Notes under the pieces: generated by a model
What the model was told of the DNA's origin: nothing
Databases searched by the model: none
What the model saw: the letters and a program-made list of their open reading frames with translations, nothing else
Source of the DNA: Cuniculiplasma sp052315415
Lineage (GTDB): Archaea; Thermoplasmatota; Thermoplasmata; Thermoplasmatales; Thermoplasmataceae
Length of the DNA: 64,000 nt
Direction of reading: 5' to 3'
Assembly (NCBI GenBank): GCA_052315415.1
Contig: JBLSDH010000004.1
Location: 20,512 to 84,511, forward strand
Program-made: the position numbers and the translations under genes
Part shown: piece after piece, positions 33,530 through 42,124 of the stretch
How the letters are laid out: each line of letters begins with the position of its first letter
Numbering within the stretch: the first letter of the stretch is position 1

Positions 33530-34438
33530 ATGAATAAACGTAACCATTATTGCTTAATTTTAAATTCAGAAAAATTGGAAAAAACTGACAGTCTTTTCTT
33601 TCTTTCCATGATAATATTCTGGGGGCTTAACTATCCCCTTGTAAAAATAGGTTTCAGGTATGAAAATCCTTATGTTCTATTGTTTTACAGGCTTATTTTT
33701 GCAGCAATTGGCACACTAATTATTTTTAACAGACATCTTGTTTTCAGGTTTTCAAGGCGTTCATTTCAAAAACTCATTGTACTTTCACTCTTCAACATAT
33801 TAATTTTTATGGAGCTCTGGTTCATAGGGGAGCAGTACATTTCAGCTTCCTTAACATCAATTATAATCTATACATATCCCATAACGTCCACCCTTTTATC
33901 AATCATATTCCTCAAGGAAAAATACAGGAAGGAAAGCATCCTTGGTATAATACTGGGATTTGCAGGAATTTTTGTTGTATTTTACAACGGTATTGATGTG
34001 CAGTATGTATATGGTATACTGATAGCCCTGGGCGGTTCAATTTCGTGGGCAATTGGTACAATATTTTACAAAAAATACATAATTACTGAGGATAAGGCAT
34101 CCGTTAATTTCTACCAGATTTTACTTGCAATAGCCCCTTCATTCATAATTGCCTACATTTCGGATCCTGGTACTTTAATATTCACCCCTCCACCAATTTT
34201 CATAATAATCACAATTCTGATGGGTGTTCCCGGTACCGCTCTTGCATATTATGCATACCTTCATCTGTATAGAAAGCTCAATGTATCTGTGGTGTCATCA
34301 TTTCTTTTCCTTGTACCAGTTTCATCAGTAATATTTGCATATTTCTTATTAAATGAAAGCCTCAGCTATTTGCAATATTCGGGACTTGTTCTTATAGGTA
34401 TAGGTATATATTTTTCTTCCCTGGGTTCCAGGAAATGA
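33530..34438 (+). CDS. EamA/DMT-family transporter
   Basis: About 302 residues with ten hydrophobic helices in two EamA repeats. The first repeat starts FFLSMIIFWGLNYPLVKIGF and contains YTYPITSTLLSIIFLKEKYR; the second contains GGSISWAIGTIFYKKY and PVSSVIFAYFLLNESLSY. Such proteins export metabolites or amino acids; the substrate cannot be told. The open frame extends to 33452 into the divergent DP1 gene, so ATG 33530 is chosen, but ATG 33608 (just before the first helix) is also possible because little promoter space is left. Confidence 0.85.
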   Translation: MNKRNHYCLILNSEKLEKTDSLFFLSMIIFWGLNYPLVKIGFRYENPYVLLFYRLIFAAIGTLIIFNRHLVFRFSRRSFQKLIVLSLFNILIFMELWFIGEQYISASLTSIIIYTYPITSTLLSIIFLKEKYRKESILGIILGFAGIFVVFYNGIDVQYVYGILIALGGSISWAIGTIFYKKYIITEDKASVNFYQILLAIAPSFIIAYISDPGTLIFTPPPIFIIITILMGVPGTALAYYAYLHLYRKLNVSVVSSFLFLVPVSSVIFAYFLLNESLSYLQYSGLVLIGIGIYFSSLGSRK

Positions 34439-34447
34439 TTAAAATTT

Positions 34448-37400
34448 TTAAAATAAAGTTTGGAATATGTTTAAATGATGATTAAAAAAGAATGAAAAAT
34501 GAATAATGTTCAATGAAAATGCACTGTTGTAGGATATGAATACAAGATATTCTGGAAGAAATCCATTTCCATAAATTTCTGCAAAGGAAAGATCAGTTCC
34601 TGCATCATTTAATTTTTCACTCCTGCTGTCAAATGAATTGATCAAATATATCTCATTAGTTCCATTGTCATTGATATCAATTGCATAAATTCCAGATACT
34701 ATAGAACCCTTATAGGAAGAGATGCCCGTTACATTTGAGTAGGGAATGTCTGAAAAGTCTTTTATTTCATAAAATGGGTATAAAATTAATCTGTGGAAAA
34801 TTGGAAATTCAAAGTAATAGTAGGAGTATGCTCCCGTTGAATTTATAAAGGAAAGATCCACAATTAATCCAAGCTCTGATATTGTAATGTATTCTGCATT
34901 TATGTCAAGAGTGAACATTTTCTTAAATTCAATGTTATAGAAATTAATTGAACCATTGAAAGCCAACACTATACTTTTAGCATCTCCAAATTTAAGTATT
35001 GATGCTGAAGTTATATTCTGATGGAATGTTCTCTGTTTTTCAACAATCCCTTGGTTGACCGAATATATGTATGCGGTTTCACCAGATGTAATGAGGAGTT
35101 TGATTCCATTTTTGAATGTAAAGGAGGAAAGGGATGAAATGGTATCATTGAATCTCATTAGCCTCTCCTTTACCCAAACAATTCCATTTGAGGACATTGA
35201 TCTGTATATCCAACCATCTGTGTAATAAAATACATTAACAAGACCTCCAAATTCAATTAAGGTGTCGAATCTTATTTCATTAACTCTTTGCGCTCTCTGC
35301 CTTGCACTTCCATTGAGGTATATTCCTGGCAACGAAGCCAGATGTGTTGATGAGTAGTTTGATAGGAATATTTGTTGAGTCTGTGAGCTGTTTCCATTCA
35401 CATCATATGGTGCAATGTAACTGAATATGTTTGGAGAATTGGGCCCTGTGGAGCCACCTCCCTGATATTCTGTTGCACTTTGGTATACCGGATCCCATCC
35501 ATTTATTCCATAACCATCCTGAAAGCCAGATACAACAACGTATCCGTAATCAAGAAGGTTAGTGCCCGTTACTGATAATGGAACGAAAATATTCACCGTT
35601 GATGTGCTTAAATTAGACAGAATGTAATAACCGTTGTTCTCAAGTTGTCCAGTATTAGTAATAATGTATGCATTTCCAGGAAATCCATCTGCCTGTATAG
35701 CTAACTCCCAGGCAAAATTTTCTGTTACATCAGCATTAGGTCCTGCAAGCATGCCTATTGATCCATTTTCCCCAGGTCTGTGTATGTAAATATCTATTAT
35801 TGGTTGGGAAAAACCGTATGGACCTCCAAATGGGTTGGAGAGGTTTCCAAACTTAACTGAAAATTCTGCATACTCTGAATTTTCTGAAACGTTAAAGTAA
35901 ACCATTTTAACGGAATTTGCAGGATAATCGTATGAATTTTCCGGGTATGTGTAGTATCCAGGCCCATTTGATGGCTCATTATTTCTGACAGATGCAATCA
36001 GGTTAAACGAATTTATATTTAAAGGTATTTTTCCCTCAAGCGGGCCAAACATTTCACTTCTGTGTTTAATTTGAAGTACAATGGTGAATTCGAAGTTATT
36101 TCCAACTGAATATCCAAGGGCGGAGAAAGGTATGTACATCTCCTCAGATATTCCAGTACCGCTGTAGATGCCCGAATATCCATTATTTATGAAAGAGCCG
36201 TTCAAAGATATGAATTCCTGTAAGGGTATGCCGTTGGCTAATGAATTATTGCCTTTAAAGTAAATAGTTGAGCTGTAATGAAGGGGCTTCCCATCAACAG
36301 TTGAGAATGATGCTCCTGGGTAACTAAGGCCTACAAGGTCCCCCTCACCTATGTTCGGATTTGAAAAGTAAACCTCCATTCCATTTAACATAATGTGAGA
36401 ATAATCACCAGCAAGCAAAAAAATCCCTGATGAGTTGAATTCATACCTCACATAGAATTTCTGCCCATTTACTTTGAAGTTGAAAAGTGCACTTCCATTC
36501 CACATGCTGTTGTTGCTCACTGATATGTATGTGCCAAAACTGGACTCACCAAAATTAAGGTAAGAACCATCCATTGGTGGTGTAACGGGCCCGGATGTAA
36601 GATTTTGGTATGGCTGTTGAGGTACTGTCCAGTTGTAACTGAGATAAGTGGGAATTGAAAGGCCAAGCACACTCAGGGCATTTCTCAAATCCCTTCTCAA
36701 TTCATGTTCGAAAACTATATCGTTTTGAGCATAGAGATTCTGATCACCAGGATCAAATGAAAAGTATATGTCAGAACCCTCTGCTGCATAGATGGAGAAC
36801 CATGCCTCGTCGTACCTTTCCTGCAGTGTTGTAACATTCCACTCACCAATGAATGGATAGTCACCTGCTTCATCTATGTATGAAAGATTCTTTGGTTGGA
36901 TAAGATTTTTTTCCTCTCCATATTTCAGAACTTCAGATCTGACCTTTCCTAGCCATATCCAGGCCTGATCCTGAGTTGGATGTCCAGCCCATTGTGTAAG
37001 GTATGGAGAAACACTTCCAGCAGGACCCTGATAATTCCATGAACCAGTTGGCAAATAAGATAGATTCCCATGTGAATGATTCTCCTCAAAAATATACTCT
37101 TGAGGCGTTACTGTTCTGATAAATGAGCTATTTTGCTGAAGGGCCTTATAAAGATCCATAAGAAATGGGACTGCATCCTCAGGAAAGGGCGACTCAAACA
37201 TCCAGTTTTCTCCATCTATTGCCACAGTTACAAGTGTATTGTAATGTCTGGATGCAGGTATTGTATTATATACATTTTTCAGATAGGCAATAAATTGATC
37301 AACAGCTGCCCAAGTTCCCTGAGATTGTGCCAATCCTCCGTAATTGAATGCCCAGTCGTTTGAAAGGGTTGAATCTCTGAAAACTATGTACACCTTGCTT

Positions 37401-39190
37401 CCATTTTCATTTACAAGATAGGACTCATAAAGAGATTCCATATTTGCAAGATTTGAATTTGATGATGACAACACACCCGCCTCACCAAGAACTGCTTGAT
37501 CAGTTGAAGTCCATTTGACACCAGCTGAATAGAGGTATGGAATTATGGCATTGGATACAGCCTGTTCAGGAGTCCACTGGCCGCTTGGATAGAAACCGAA
37601 GTTTCTGAAGAATATTGTTCTTCCAATGTTTAACTGTGCCTGTACGTCTGTGTTAAAGGTACCCTTGTAAACTTCATTTCCATTCTGGTCAGTCCAAGAA
37701 GAAGTGAGTAGAAGTGGTAGAATAGGATGATCAAATGGAGTTGTCATTAGCTCAACGTTATTCAATTTATTGTGATCAAGTGCAAACTGGGTGATCACAA
37801 TTCTTGCTTCTACTGGATAATACTTTATGATTGTGAATATATCATTTATTGAGAAATTTGTTGTGTAATACAGTGGAAGCAATGTAGTATTCTCATACTG
37901 TTTTCCAAGTTGCCCTGAAATTATTGGATAACTTACAGACCAGAGGAAGAATTCAACAAGAGCATCTTTCAATTCACTGTTGTTCAGTTGAATTCCTTTT
38001 GAATAGTATGAGAACAATTTTGCGTAGAGATTTCCAGCAGGTGTGCCTGACGAATATACCCAGGAAGGGGTATTAAATGCAAGGTCATTCTCAAGCACAT
38101 ACCTTACGGTTGTTGTATTCCAGGCGTACCTACCAACAAAGCTTTCCAGGAATGAATCGCCATATTCTTTTATTTCCCTGTATACAGTGTTATTCCACTG
38201 GCTTTGTGGAATAAGGGCTGCCATAATGTAGCTGTTATTGTAATTACCGTTCATTATGGCATCAATCTGGTACAGCAATGATCCTGATAATGAATAGGTA
38301 ACATTAACCTCGGGATACTCTCCTAATATTATTGCCTGTTCTGCATACTCTTCCAGATGCACATCAGTCCAGGGTAGTAGCCAGTATGATGATCCCACAG
38401 AGGTGTAGAGAGGCTGATGATCATTGTAAATTATATCAAGGTTAATGGGATTGGTTTTGGCCGGTGAAGGTCCGTTGTATTTCAGGCTAAGATTAAGAAA
38501 ATTATTGACAGTGAAATAATTTTCTTGATTTCCATCATTGTAAGTTCCTATTTGATTGAAGGGAATTCCAGTACCTACCCAGGATCCGCTTCCACCAACA
38601 ATAAATGCTGCAAGTTTTATATTTTCTAATCCAGTATGGTTCTGGAAAATTTCACTCAAAGGTATGGCAATCTCAACACTGTTTGTACCATAATAGGTTT
38701 TTACATTTTCACTTTGCCCCTGAGGTGCCCTATCACTCATGTTTAAAGGTGTTTTGATTGAATATAACTGAGACGGGCCGCATGCATAATTTGCAAAAAA
38801 AACATTTACGGGTGAGGTGAAAATTATATTCCTTGTCCAAACGTTCATATTTGTGAAATTATAGGTACCAAGTGTTGAACCTGTGCCATTATTTATGAAA
38901 ACAATAAAACCGTTATTGACATAATGGGCATAAAATCCCAAAAAAAGGCATGTTTCGTTATACGCAGAGTAGAATGAACAAATATTATTCTGTGCACCCC
39001 ATGCAGACTTATTTGTATTATCATAAATGAGAGCATTATTTCCAAAGTCAATGTATGGATTACCTGTAAAATTTACATTTTTTTCAATTATTGTGTGATT
39101 ATGTGTAATACTTGTGCCTAAACTTCCGGAGATAGAGGCTGCTGATAAGATCATTATAAAGGCTAGCAAAAAAGCTAATTTCTTTAGCAT
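34448..39190 (-). CDS. Giant secreted GH57-family protein (amylopullulanase-like)
   Basis: A 1580-residue exported protein. Signal peptide LKKLAFLLAFIMILSAASISG, then a beta-rich N-terminal module (about 35-245). The GH57 catalytic region spans about 250-830: IIYNDHQPLYTS, VNVTYSLSGSLLYQI, AIDGENWMFESPFPEDAV (about 657-674; the DGEN motif of amylopullulanases) and a segment YAAEGSDIYFSFDPGDQN (about 799-816). Beyond are glucodextranase-type C-terminal beta domains and a repeat-like propeller region. Many N-x-S/T sites suggest glycosylation. It should degrade alpha-glucans or glycogen at the acid exterior. No C-terminal membrane anchor is obvious. Its TATA box is in the 160-base gap to the divergent ferredoxin gene. 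Confidence 0.85.
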   Translation of the reverse strand: MLKKLAFLLAFIMILSAASISGSLGTSITHNHTIIEKNVNFTGNPYIDFGNNALIYDNTNKSAWGAQNNICSFYSAYNETCLFLGFYAHYVNNGFIVFINNGTGSTLGTYNFTNMNVWTRNIIFTSPVNVFFANYACGPSQLYSIKTPLNMSDRAPQGQSENVKTYYGTNSVEIAIPLSEIFQNHTGLENIKLAAFIVGGSGSWVGTGIPFNQIGTYNDGNQENYFTVNNFLNLSLKYNGPSPAKTNPINLDIIYNDHQPLYTSVGSSYWLLPWTDVHLEEYAEQAIILGEYPEVNVTYSLSGSLLYQIDAIMNGNYNNSYIMAALIPQSQWNNTVYREIKEYGDSFLESFVGRYAWNTTTVRYVLENDLAFNTPSWVYSSGTPAGNLYAKLFSYYSKGIQLNNSELKDALVEFFLWSVSYPIISGQLGKQYENTTLLPLYYTTNFSINDIFTIIKYYPVEARIVITQFALDHNKLNNVELMTTPFDHPILPLLLTSSWTDQNGNEVYKGTFNTDVQAQLNIGRTIFFRNFGFYPSGQWTPEQAVSNAIIPYLYSAGVKWTSTDQAVLGEAGVLSSSNSNLANMESLYESYLVNENGSKVYIVFRDSTLSNDWAFNYGGLAQSQGTWAAVDQFIAYLKNVYNTIPASRHYNTLVTVAIDGENWMFESPFPEDAVPFLMDLYKALQQNSSFIRTVTPQEYIFEENHSHGNLSYLPTGSWNYQGPAGSVSPYLTQWAGHPTQDQAWIWLGKVRSEVLKYGEEKNLIQPKNLSYIDEAGDYPFIGEWNVTTLQERYDEAWFSIYAAEGSDIYFSFDPGDQNLYAQNDIVFEHELRRDLRNALSVLGLSIPTYLSYNWTVPQQPYQNLTSGPVTPPMDGSYLNFGESSFGTYISVSNNSMWNGSALFNFKVNGQKFYVRYEFNSSGIFLLAGDYSHIMLNGMEVYFSNPNIGEGDLVGLSYPGASFSTVDGKPLHYSSTIYFKGNNSLANGIPLQEFISLNGSFINNGYSGIYSGTGISEEMYIPFSALGYSVGNNFEFTIVLQIKHRSEMFGPLEGKIPLNINSFNLIASVRNNEPSNGPGYYTYPENSYDYPANSVKMVYFNVSENSEYAEFSVKFGNLSNPFGGPYGFSQPIIDIYIHRPGENGSIGMLAGPNADVTENFAWELAIQADGFPGNAYIITNTGQLENNGYYILSNLSTSTVNIFVPLSVTGTNLLDYGYVVVSGFQDGYGINGWDPVYQSATEYQGGGSTGPNSPNIFSYIAPYDVNGNSSQTQQIFLSNYSSTHLASLPGIYLNGSARQRAQRVNEIRFDTLIEFGGLVNVFYYTDGWIYRSMSSNGIVWVKERLMRFNDTISSLSSFTFKNGIKLLITSGETAYIYSVNQGIVEKQRTFHQNITSASILKFGDAKSIVLAFNGSINFYNIEFKKMFTLDINAEYITISELGLIVDLSFINSTGAYSYYYFEFPIFHRLILYPFYEIKDFSDIPYSNVTGISSYKGSIVSGIYAIDINDNGTNEIYLINSFDSRSEKLNDAGTDLSFAEIYGNGFLPEYLVFISYNSAFSLNIIHFSFFFNHHLNIFQTLF

Positions 39191-39206
39191 AGAAATAATA
39201 GAAATA

Positions 39207-39219
39207 TTAAATATTAATA
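39207..39219 (-). promoter_or_regulatory. TATA-like box of the GH57 gene
   Basis: The AT-rich run attaaatattaat lies about 17-29 bases upstream of the ATG at 39190 on the minus strand, the usual TATA position for a leaderless gene here. A second AT box (ttttataaac, ~39229-39238) lies further upstream. Confidence 0.35.
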
Positions 39220-39330
39220 ATTTGTTATTTTTATAAACAAACTACTACTCTTTATAGTTAAAAAGTATTGATACAATCTAAAAAAGTAAAAAAACATAAT
39301 ATTTATATTACAAAGTACCACATACAAATA

Positions 39331-39339
39331 ATTAAATAA
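39331..39339 (+). promoter_or_regulatory. TATA-like box of the ferredoxin gene
   Basis: attaaataa centred about 35 bases before the ATG at 39370, expected transcription start near 39361. This makes the upstream in-frame ATG at 39352 too close to be included in the message and supports 39370 as the start. Confidence 0.4.
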
Positions 39340-39369
39340 GTTTCATTTAATATGGTTTCAGGTGCAAAT

Positions 39370-39804
39370 ATGGTAAAACTGGAAGAACTGGATTATAAGC
39401 CAAAGCCAATAGATGAGAACTTTGCAGAGAACTCTGATACCTACCCTGTTGTGGGAAAGCACAACGAACATGAGGTAAGGGGAGAGGGAGTTCAGAGAAC
39501 AGATGCTGACGGGAAACCATATCCCACAAAGCTAGGTATACATGGAACCCATGTGGCTGTGGATTGGGAAGCTTGCATTGCTGACGGAGCTTGCATGGAC
39601 GTATGCCCTGTAAGTCTTTTTGAGTGGTTTTTGAATCCAGGTCAGTATGGAACAGGGAATGATAAGAAGATAGCAGATGACAAAGAACTTTACGAAAAGT
39701 TCAGAACTGACAAATGCGATCCTGTAAGGGAAAACGAATGCATTTTCTGCATGGCTTGCGAGAGTGTTTGTCCAACAAGAGCAATAAAGATAACTCCCGC
39801 ATAA
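39370..39804 (+). CDS. Zinc-containing di-cluster ferredoxin
   Basis: Soluble electron carrier of the thermoacidophile type known from Thermoplasma and Sulfolobus. It has the N-terminal extension with three zinc histidines (GKHNEHEVRGEG and LGIHGTHVAVDW), and the acidic core with two cluster motifs: CIADGACMDVCP and CIFCMACESVCP. In the first motif the second cysteine is replaced by Asp (CIADGAC), typical of this group and consistent with a 3Fe-4S cluster there and a 4Fe-4S in the second. Zinc is completed by an aspartate in the core (D in RTDKCDP is the likely one). It should accept electrons from 2-oxoacid:ferredoxin oxidoreductases. A longer frame starts at 39352, but ATG 39370 matches the known N-terminus (VKLEELDYKPKP). 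Confidence 0.95.
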   Translation: MVKLEELDYKPKPIDENFAENSDTYPVVGKHNEHEVRGEGVQRTDADGKPYPTKLGIHGTHVAVDWEACIADGACMDVCPVSLFEWFLNPGQYGTGNDKKIADDKELYEKFRTDKCDPVRENECIFCMACESVCPTRAIKITPA

Positions 39805-39813
39805 ACACATAAC

Positions 39814-39821
39814 TTTTTTTT
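39814..39821 (+). terminator. T8 tract between ferredoxin and tRNA-Gln
   Basis: Eight T immediately before the first base of tRNA-Gln at 39822. Oligo-T runs terminate archaeal transcription, so it probably ends ferredoxin mRNA; alternatively the tRNA is processed from read-through transcripts. No hairpin precedes it. Confidence 0.4.
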
Positions 39822-39894
39822 AGCCCCGTGGTGTAGTGGCCAAGCATATCGGACTTTGGATCCGACGACGGCAGTTCAAATCTGCCCGGGGCTG
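39822..39894 (+). tRNA. tRNA-Gln (anticodon TTG)
   Basis: Full cloverleaf: 7-bp acceptor stem agccccg/cggggct, D arm gtgt/gcat (with wobble), anticodon stem tcgga/tccga with loop ctttgga giving anticodon TTG (39856-39858), and T arm ggcag-ttcaaat-ctgcc. Discriminator base G at 39894; CCA is not encoded and no intron is present. Anticodon UUG is among those whose U34 is normally 2-thiolated, relevant because the next gene, 14 bases downstream, encodes a SAMP-like sulfur carrier candidate. Confidence 0.95.
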
Positions 39895-39908
39895 TTAATT
39901 GGATAATT

Positions 39909-40103
39909 ATGATAAAAATAATAGGACGAATCTCAAAAAATGAAAACCTGGAAAAGAGTGCAAGTGTAGAAGAAATTTACAGATTACTGAACATCAACAG
40001 GGACAGATTTATTGCCGTGAAGAATGGTGTACCTGTAACTGAAGATGAAATTGTGAACCCTAATGATGATCTTTCAATCATTGAGGTTTTTTCCGGGGGA
40101 TAA
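39909..40103 (+). CDS. Ubiquitin-like sulfur-carrier/modifier protein (SAMP/ThiS/MoaD-like)
   Basis: A 64-residue beta-grasp protein ending in the diagnostic Gly-Gly (IEVFSGG). The pattern (IKIIGRISK...; SVEEIYRLLNINRDRFIAVKNGVPVTEDEIVNPNDDLSIIEV) is that of ThiS/Urm1/SAMP proteins. The terminal glycine would be adenylated by an E1-like enzyme and used for sulfur transfer (tRNA thiolation, molybdopterin, thiamin) or protein modification. It follows tRNA-Gln(UUG) by 14 bases without its own obvious promoter. Its last 26 bases overlap the convergent CCA enzyme gene. Confidence 0.88.
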   Translation: MIKIIGRISKNENLEKSASVEEIYRLLNINRDRFIAVKNGVPVTEDEIVNPNDDLSIIEVFSGG

Positions 40104-41406
40104 ATGGCTCAATTCTCTCACAATATTTTTTATAAACCTGCTCTATCTTAACCTTTTCATTCTCAAATATAAATTCCCCACTATTCTTCATAGAATTCAG
40201 ATTTTTTCCAAAATTTAAATCTGAAATTTTACTCTTGATTATGTTAAGTATGTCGGTCTCTTCAACTTTCAGATCCACCACAAGTCTCTGTTTATTGATA
40301 TACGGACCCCTGAGAACTGAAGGATTGCCAATGTATTTTTTGTAAAACTTCAATGCGTTTTCATTGTCCACCTCCGGGCCCCAGTGCATTTTAACCGATG
40401 ATATATTTCGGGACAAAAATTCCATAAGTATACTTACATTGTTTTCATCAGCATAGACCTCTCCATCCAGAAATGGTAATTCATTAATTTCTGAAAAAGT
40501 TTTTAATGATTTTAATGATAGATGAAGTTGCGGATATATTATATCATCAACAAGTTCAGGTCTTTTCATTTTAAATATAATTATAAAGGTGTCTCTCTCT
40601 CTGCATTTTTCCTTTTTATTTTTAATCAGTTCATAATCGAAGAATAAGGGTGACGGCTGATCAACATAAGCCCTAGCCGCCATTTTTAATACTGAAAGTG
40701 AATGTTCTGTGACAGCTGCCGCTGCATTTCTTGTTGCGTCCACAGGATCAATAAGAACAACAGGGGAATCAAATTTTTCAGTATTATTCAGCACCATCCT
40801 TCCTTTCAATGATGAACAATATTTTATGAATGATTCAAATGTTCCAAACATTGTTATAAGCAGTTCAGAAACGTATCCTGAAAAACCTCCCGTTTTAAGT
40901 TCAGAACCATAAATTGACTGCCCCTTCAGAAAAAGCTTCAATTTTATTGCCTCATTTCTCATTTCATCGTTCATTCTTTCTTTTAGATATTTGGAATGAA
41001 GGGGAGTTCTGTCAACAGATGAAATAATTCTTTCTCCAGGTTTTATTTCAAAACAGGGGACAATATCAACCTTTGTTTCCCTAAAATAACCTGATACATA
41101 TGGGTGCTCTGCAAATTTTGAAACAGGTTTTTCAAGCAGAGAGAAACCTGTATCTAACCCAATTTTCTCCATTTCCCTTTTGGAATAAATTTCTCTTGGA
41201 AATATGAGGAATATATCCATGTCGCTGTTTTTTAATGATGTTCCTCTAGAAAGGGAACCCACAAGTTCTGCCTTTCCTTTTATATTGTTTCCATTAAAAT
41301 ATTCCTCTATTTTTTTGATCAGAGATTCAGCTTTTCTAATCTCTCTCTCCAGTTCCTCTTTGGAAGGCCTGTATTTAATGATTATATCATCAATTTCTGT
41401 CATCAT
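40078..41406 (-). CDS. cca: CCA-adding enzyme (archaeal class I tRNA nucleotidyltransferase)
   Basis: Adds or repairs the 3' CCA of tRNAs, needed here because the tRNA genes do not encode CCA. Nucleotidyltransferase core: GSLSRGTSLKNSDMDIFLIFP (approx. residues 48-68) with the metal-binding DxD, and VDIVPCFEI as the third carboxylate strand. The archaeal-specific central and tail domains follow (HSKYLKERM, RGPYINKQRLVVDLK). 442 residues, normal. The gene begins within the end of the NAC gene (4-base overlap, ATGATG), indicating coupled translation. Confidence 0.95.
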   Translation of the reverse strand: MMTEIDDIIIKYRPSKEELEREIRKAESLIKKIEEYFNGNNIKGKAELVGSLSRGTSLKNSDMDIFLIFPREIYSKREMEKIGLDTGFSLLEKPVSKFAEHPYVSGYFRETKVDIVPCFEIKPGERIISSVDRTPLHSKYLKERMNDEMRNEAIKLKLFLKGQSIYGSELKTGGFSGYVSELLITMFGTFESFIKYCSSLKGRMVLNNTEKFDSPVVLIDPVDATRNAAAAVTEHSLSVLKMAARAYVDQPSPLFFDYELIKNKKEKCRERDTFIIIFKMKRPELVDDIIYPQLHLSLKSLKTFSEINELPFLDGEVYADENNVSILMEFLSRNISSVKMHWGPEVDNENALKFYKKYIGNPSVLRGPYINKQRLVVDLKVEETDILNIIKSKISDLNFGKNLNSMKNSGEFIFENEKVKIEQVYKKYCERIEPFIPRKKPQ

Positions 41407-41783
41407 TTTTTTTTCTGTAATATTCTCATTATGGCTTCTGCCGGTTCACCCTCAGCTTCTTTCAGTGCTTTTAGAGCCTCTTCCCTGGTACCACCGGACT
41501 GTTCCATAACAAGCCTGACATCATCTTCCGGAAATTCTTCTTTTTTCTCACCAATCTCTGATGGCTGTTTCACAGGGCCCTTAATCTCCTTCATATCCCC
41601 AACTATCTGAAAACTCTTCTGCCCCTGTGCCTCTATCATAACAACCTGGGGGTTCTCTATTACATATGATTTGGAGCCGGCCTCCATCACTATTCTCTTA
41701 ACATCTGTCATTTCAGTGGATTTGATACCCATCTGCTGCATCATTCTCTTAAGGTCTCTGGAGTTCATCCTTCCCGGTATCAT
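41403..41783 (-). CDS. nac: Nascent polypeptide-associated complex protein
   Basis: Archaeal alpha-NAC, a ribosome-bound chaperone for emerging chains. NAC domain with VKRIVMEAGSKSYVIENPQVV (here split, residues ~28-48) and QSFQIVGD-like strand (KSFQIVGDMKE), a linker, and a C-terminal UBA domain (DDVRLVMEQSGGTREEALKALKEA...). 126 residues, typical. Translationally coupled to cca. The N-terminal MIPGRMNSRDLKRMMQQMG is the ribosome-contacting basic helix. Confidence 0.95.
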   Translation of the reverse strand: MIPGRMNSRDLKRMMQQMGIKSTEMTDVKRIVMEAGSKSYVIENPQVVMIEAQGQKSFQIVGDMKEIKGPVKQPSEIGEKKEEFPEDDVRLVMEQSGGTREEALKALKEAEGEPAEAIMRILQKKK

Positions 41784-41875
41784 ATATGGTTAATTCATTA
41801 ATCATAATGAAATTTATTACTGAATCATATGAAATATAAGAAGCCCATATTATTATCATTCTCACTTCTTAAAGG

Positions 41876-41884
41876 TTATATAAA
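41876..41884 (+). promoter_or_regulatory. TATA box of tRNA-Phe
   Basis: ttatataaa centred about 26 bases before the first base of the tRNA at 41906, so transcription should start at or next to the mature 5' end. Confidence 0.55.
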
Positions 41885-41905
41885 ATAATGGTATTGAGAG
41901 GTCAG

Positions 41906-41978
41906 GCCGTGATAGCTCAGCAGGGAGAGCGCCAGACTGAAGATCTGGAGGTCGCTGGTTCAAACCCGGCTCACGGCA
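41906..41978 (+). tRNA. tRNA-Phe (anticodon GAA)
   Basis: Acceptor stem gccgtga/tcacggc is perfectly paired; D arm gctc/gagc; anticodon stem ccaga/tctgg with loop ctgaaga, anticodon GAA at 41939-41941; T arm ctggttcaaacccgg with the consensus TTC loop. Discriminator A at 41978, CCA not encoded, no intron. Monocistronic with its own TATA box. Confidence 0.96.
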
Positions 41979-42124
41979 TCTTCTTTTTGAATTTCATGAT
42001 TTAAAATTTCATATTACGATATCTTTTAAATAAATTAAATTAATAAATATAAGCAGAGGTTCAAAACTCTAAAATCTTTTCATTTTTCTGACAATCCATA
42101 TAAACAATATGATAATATGTATAT

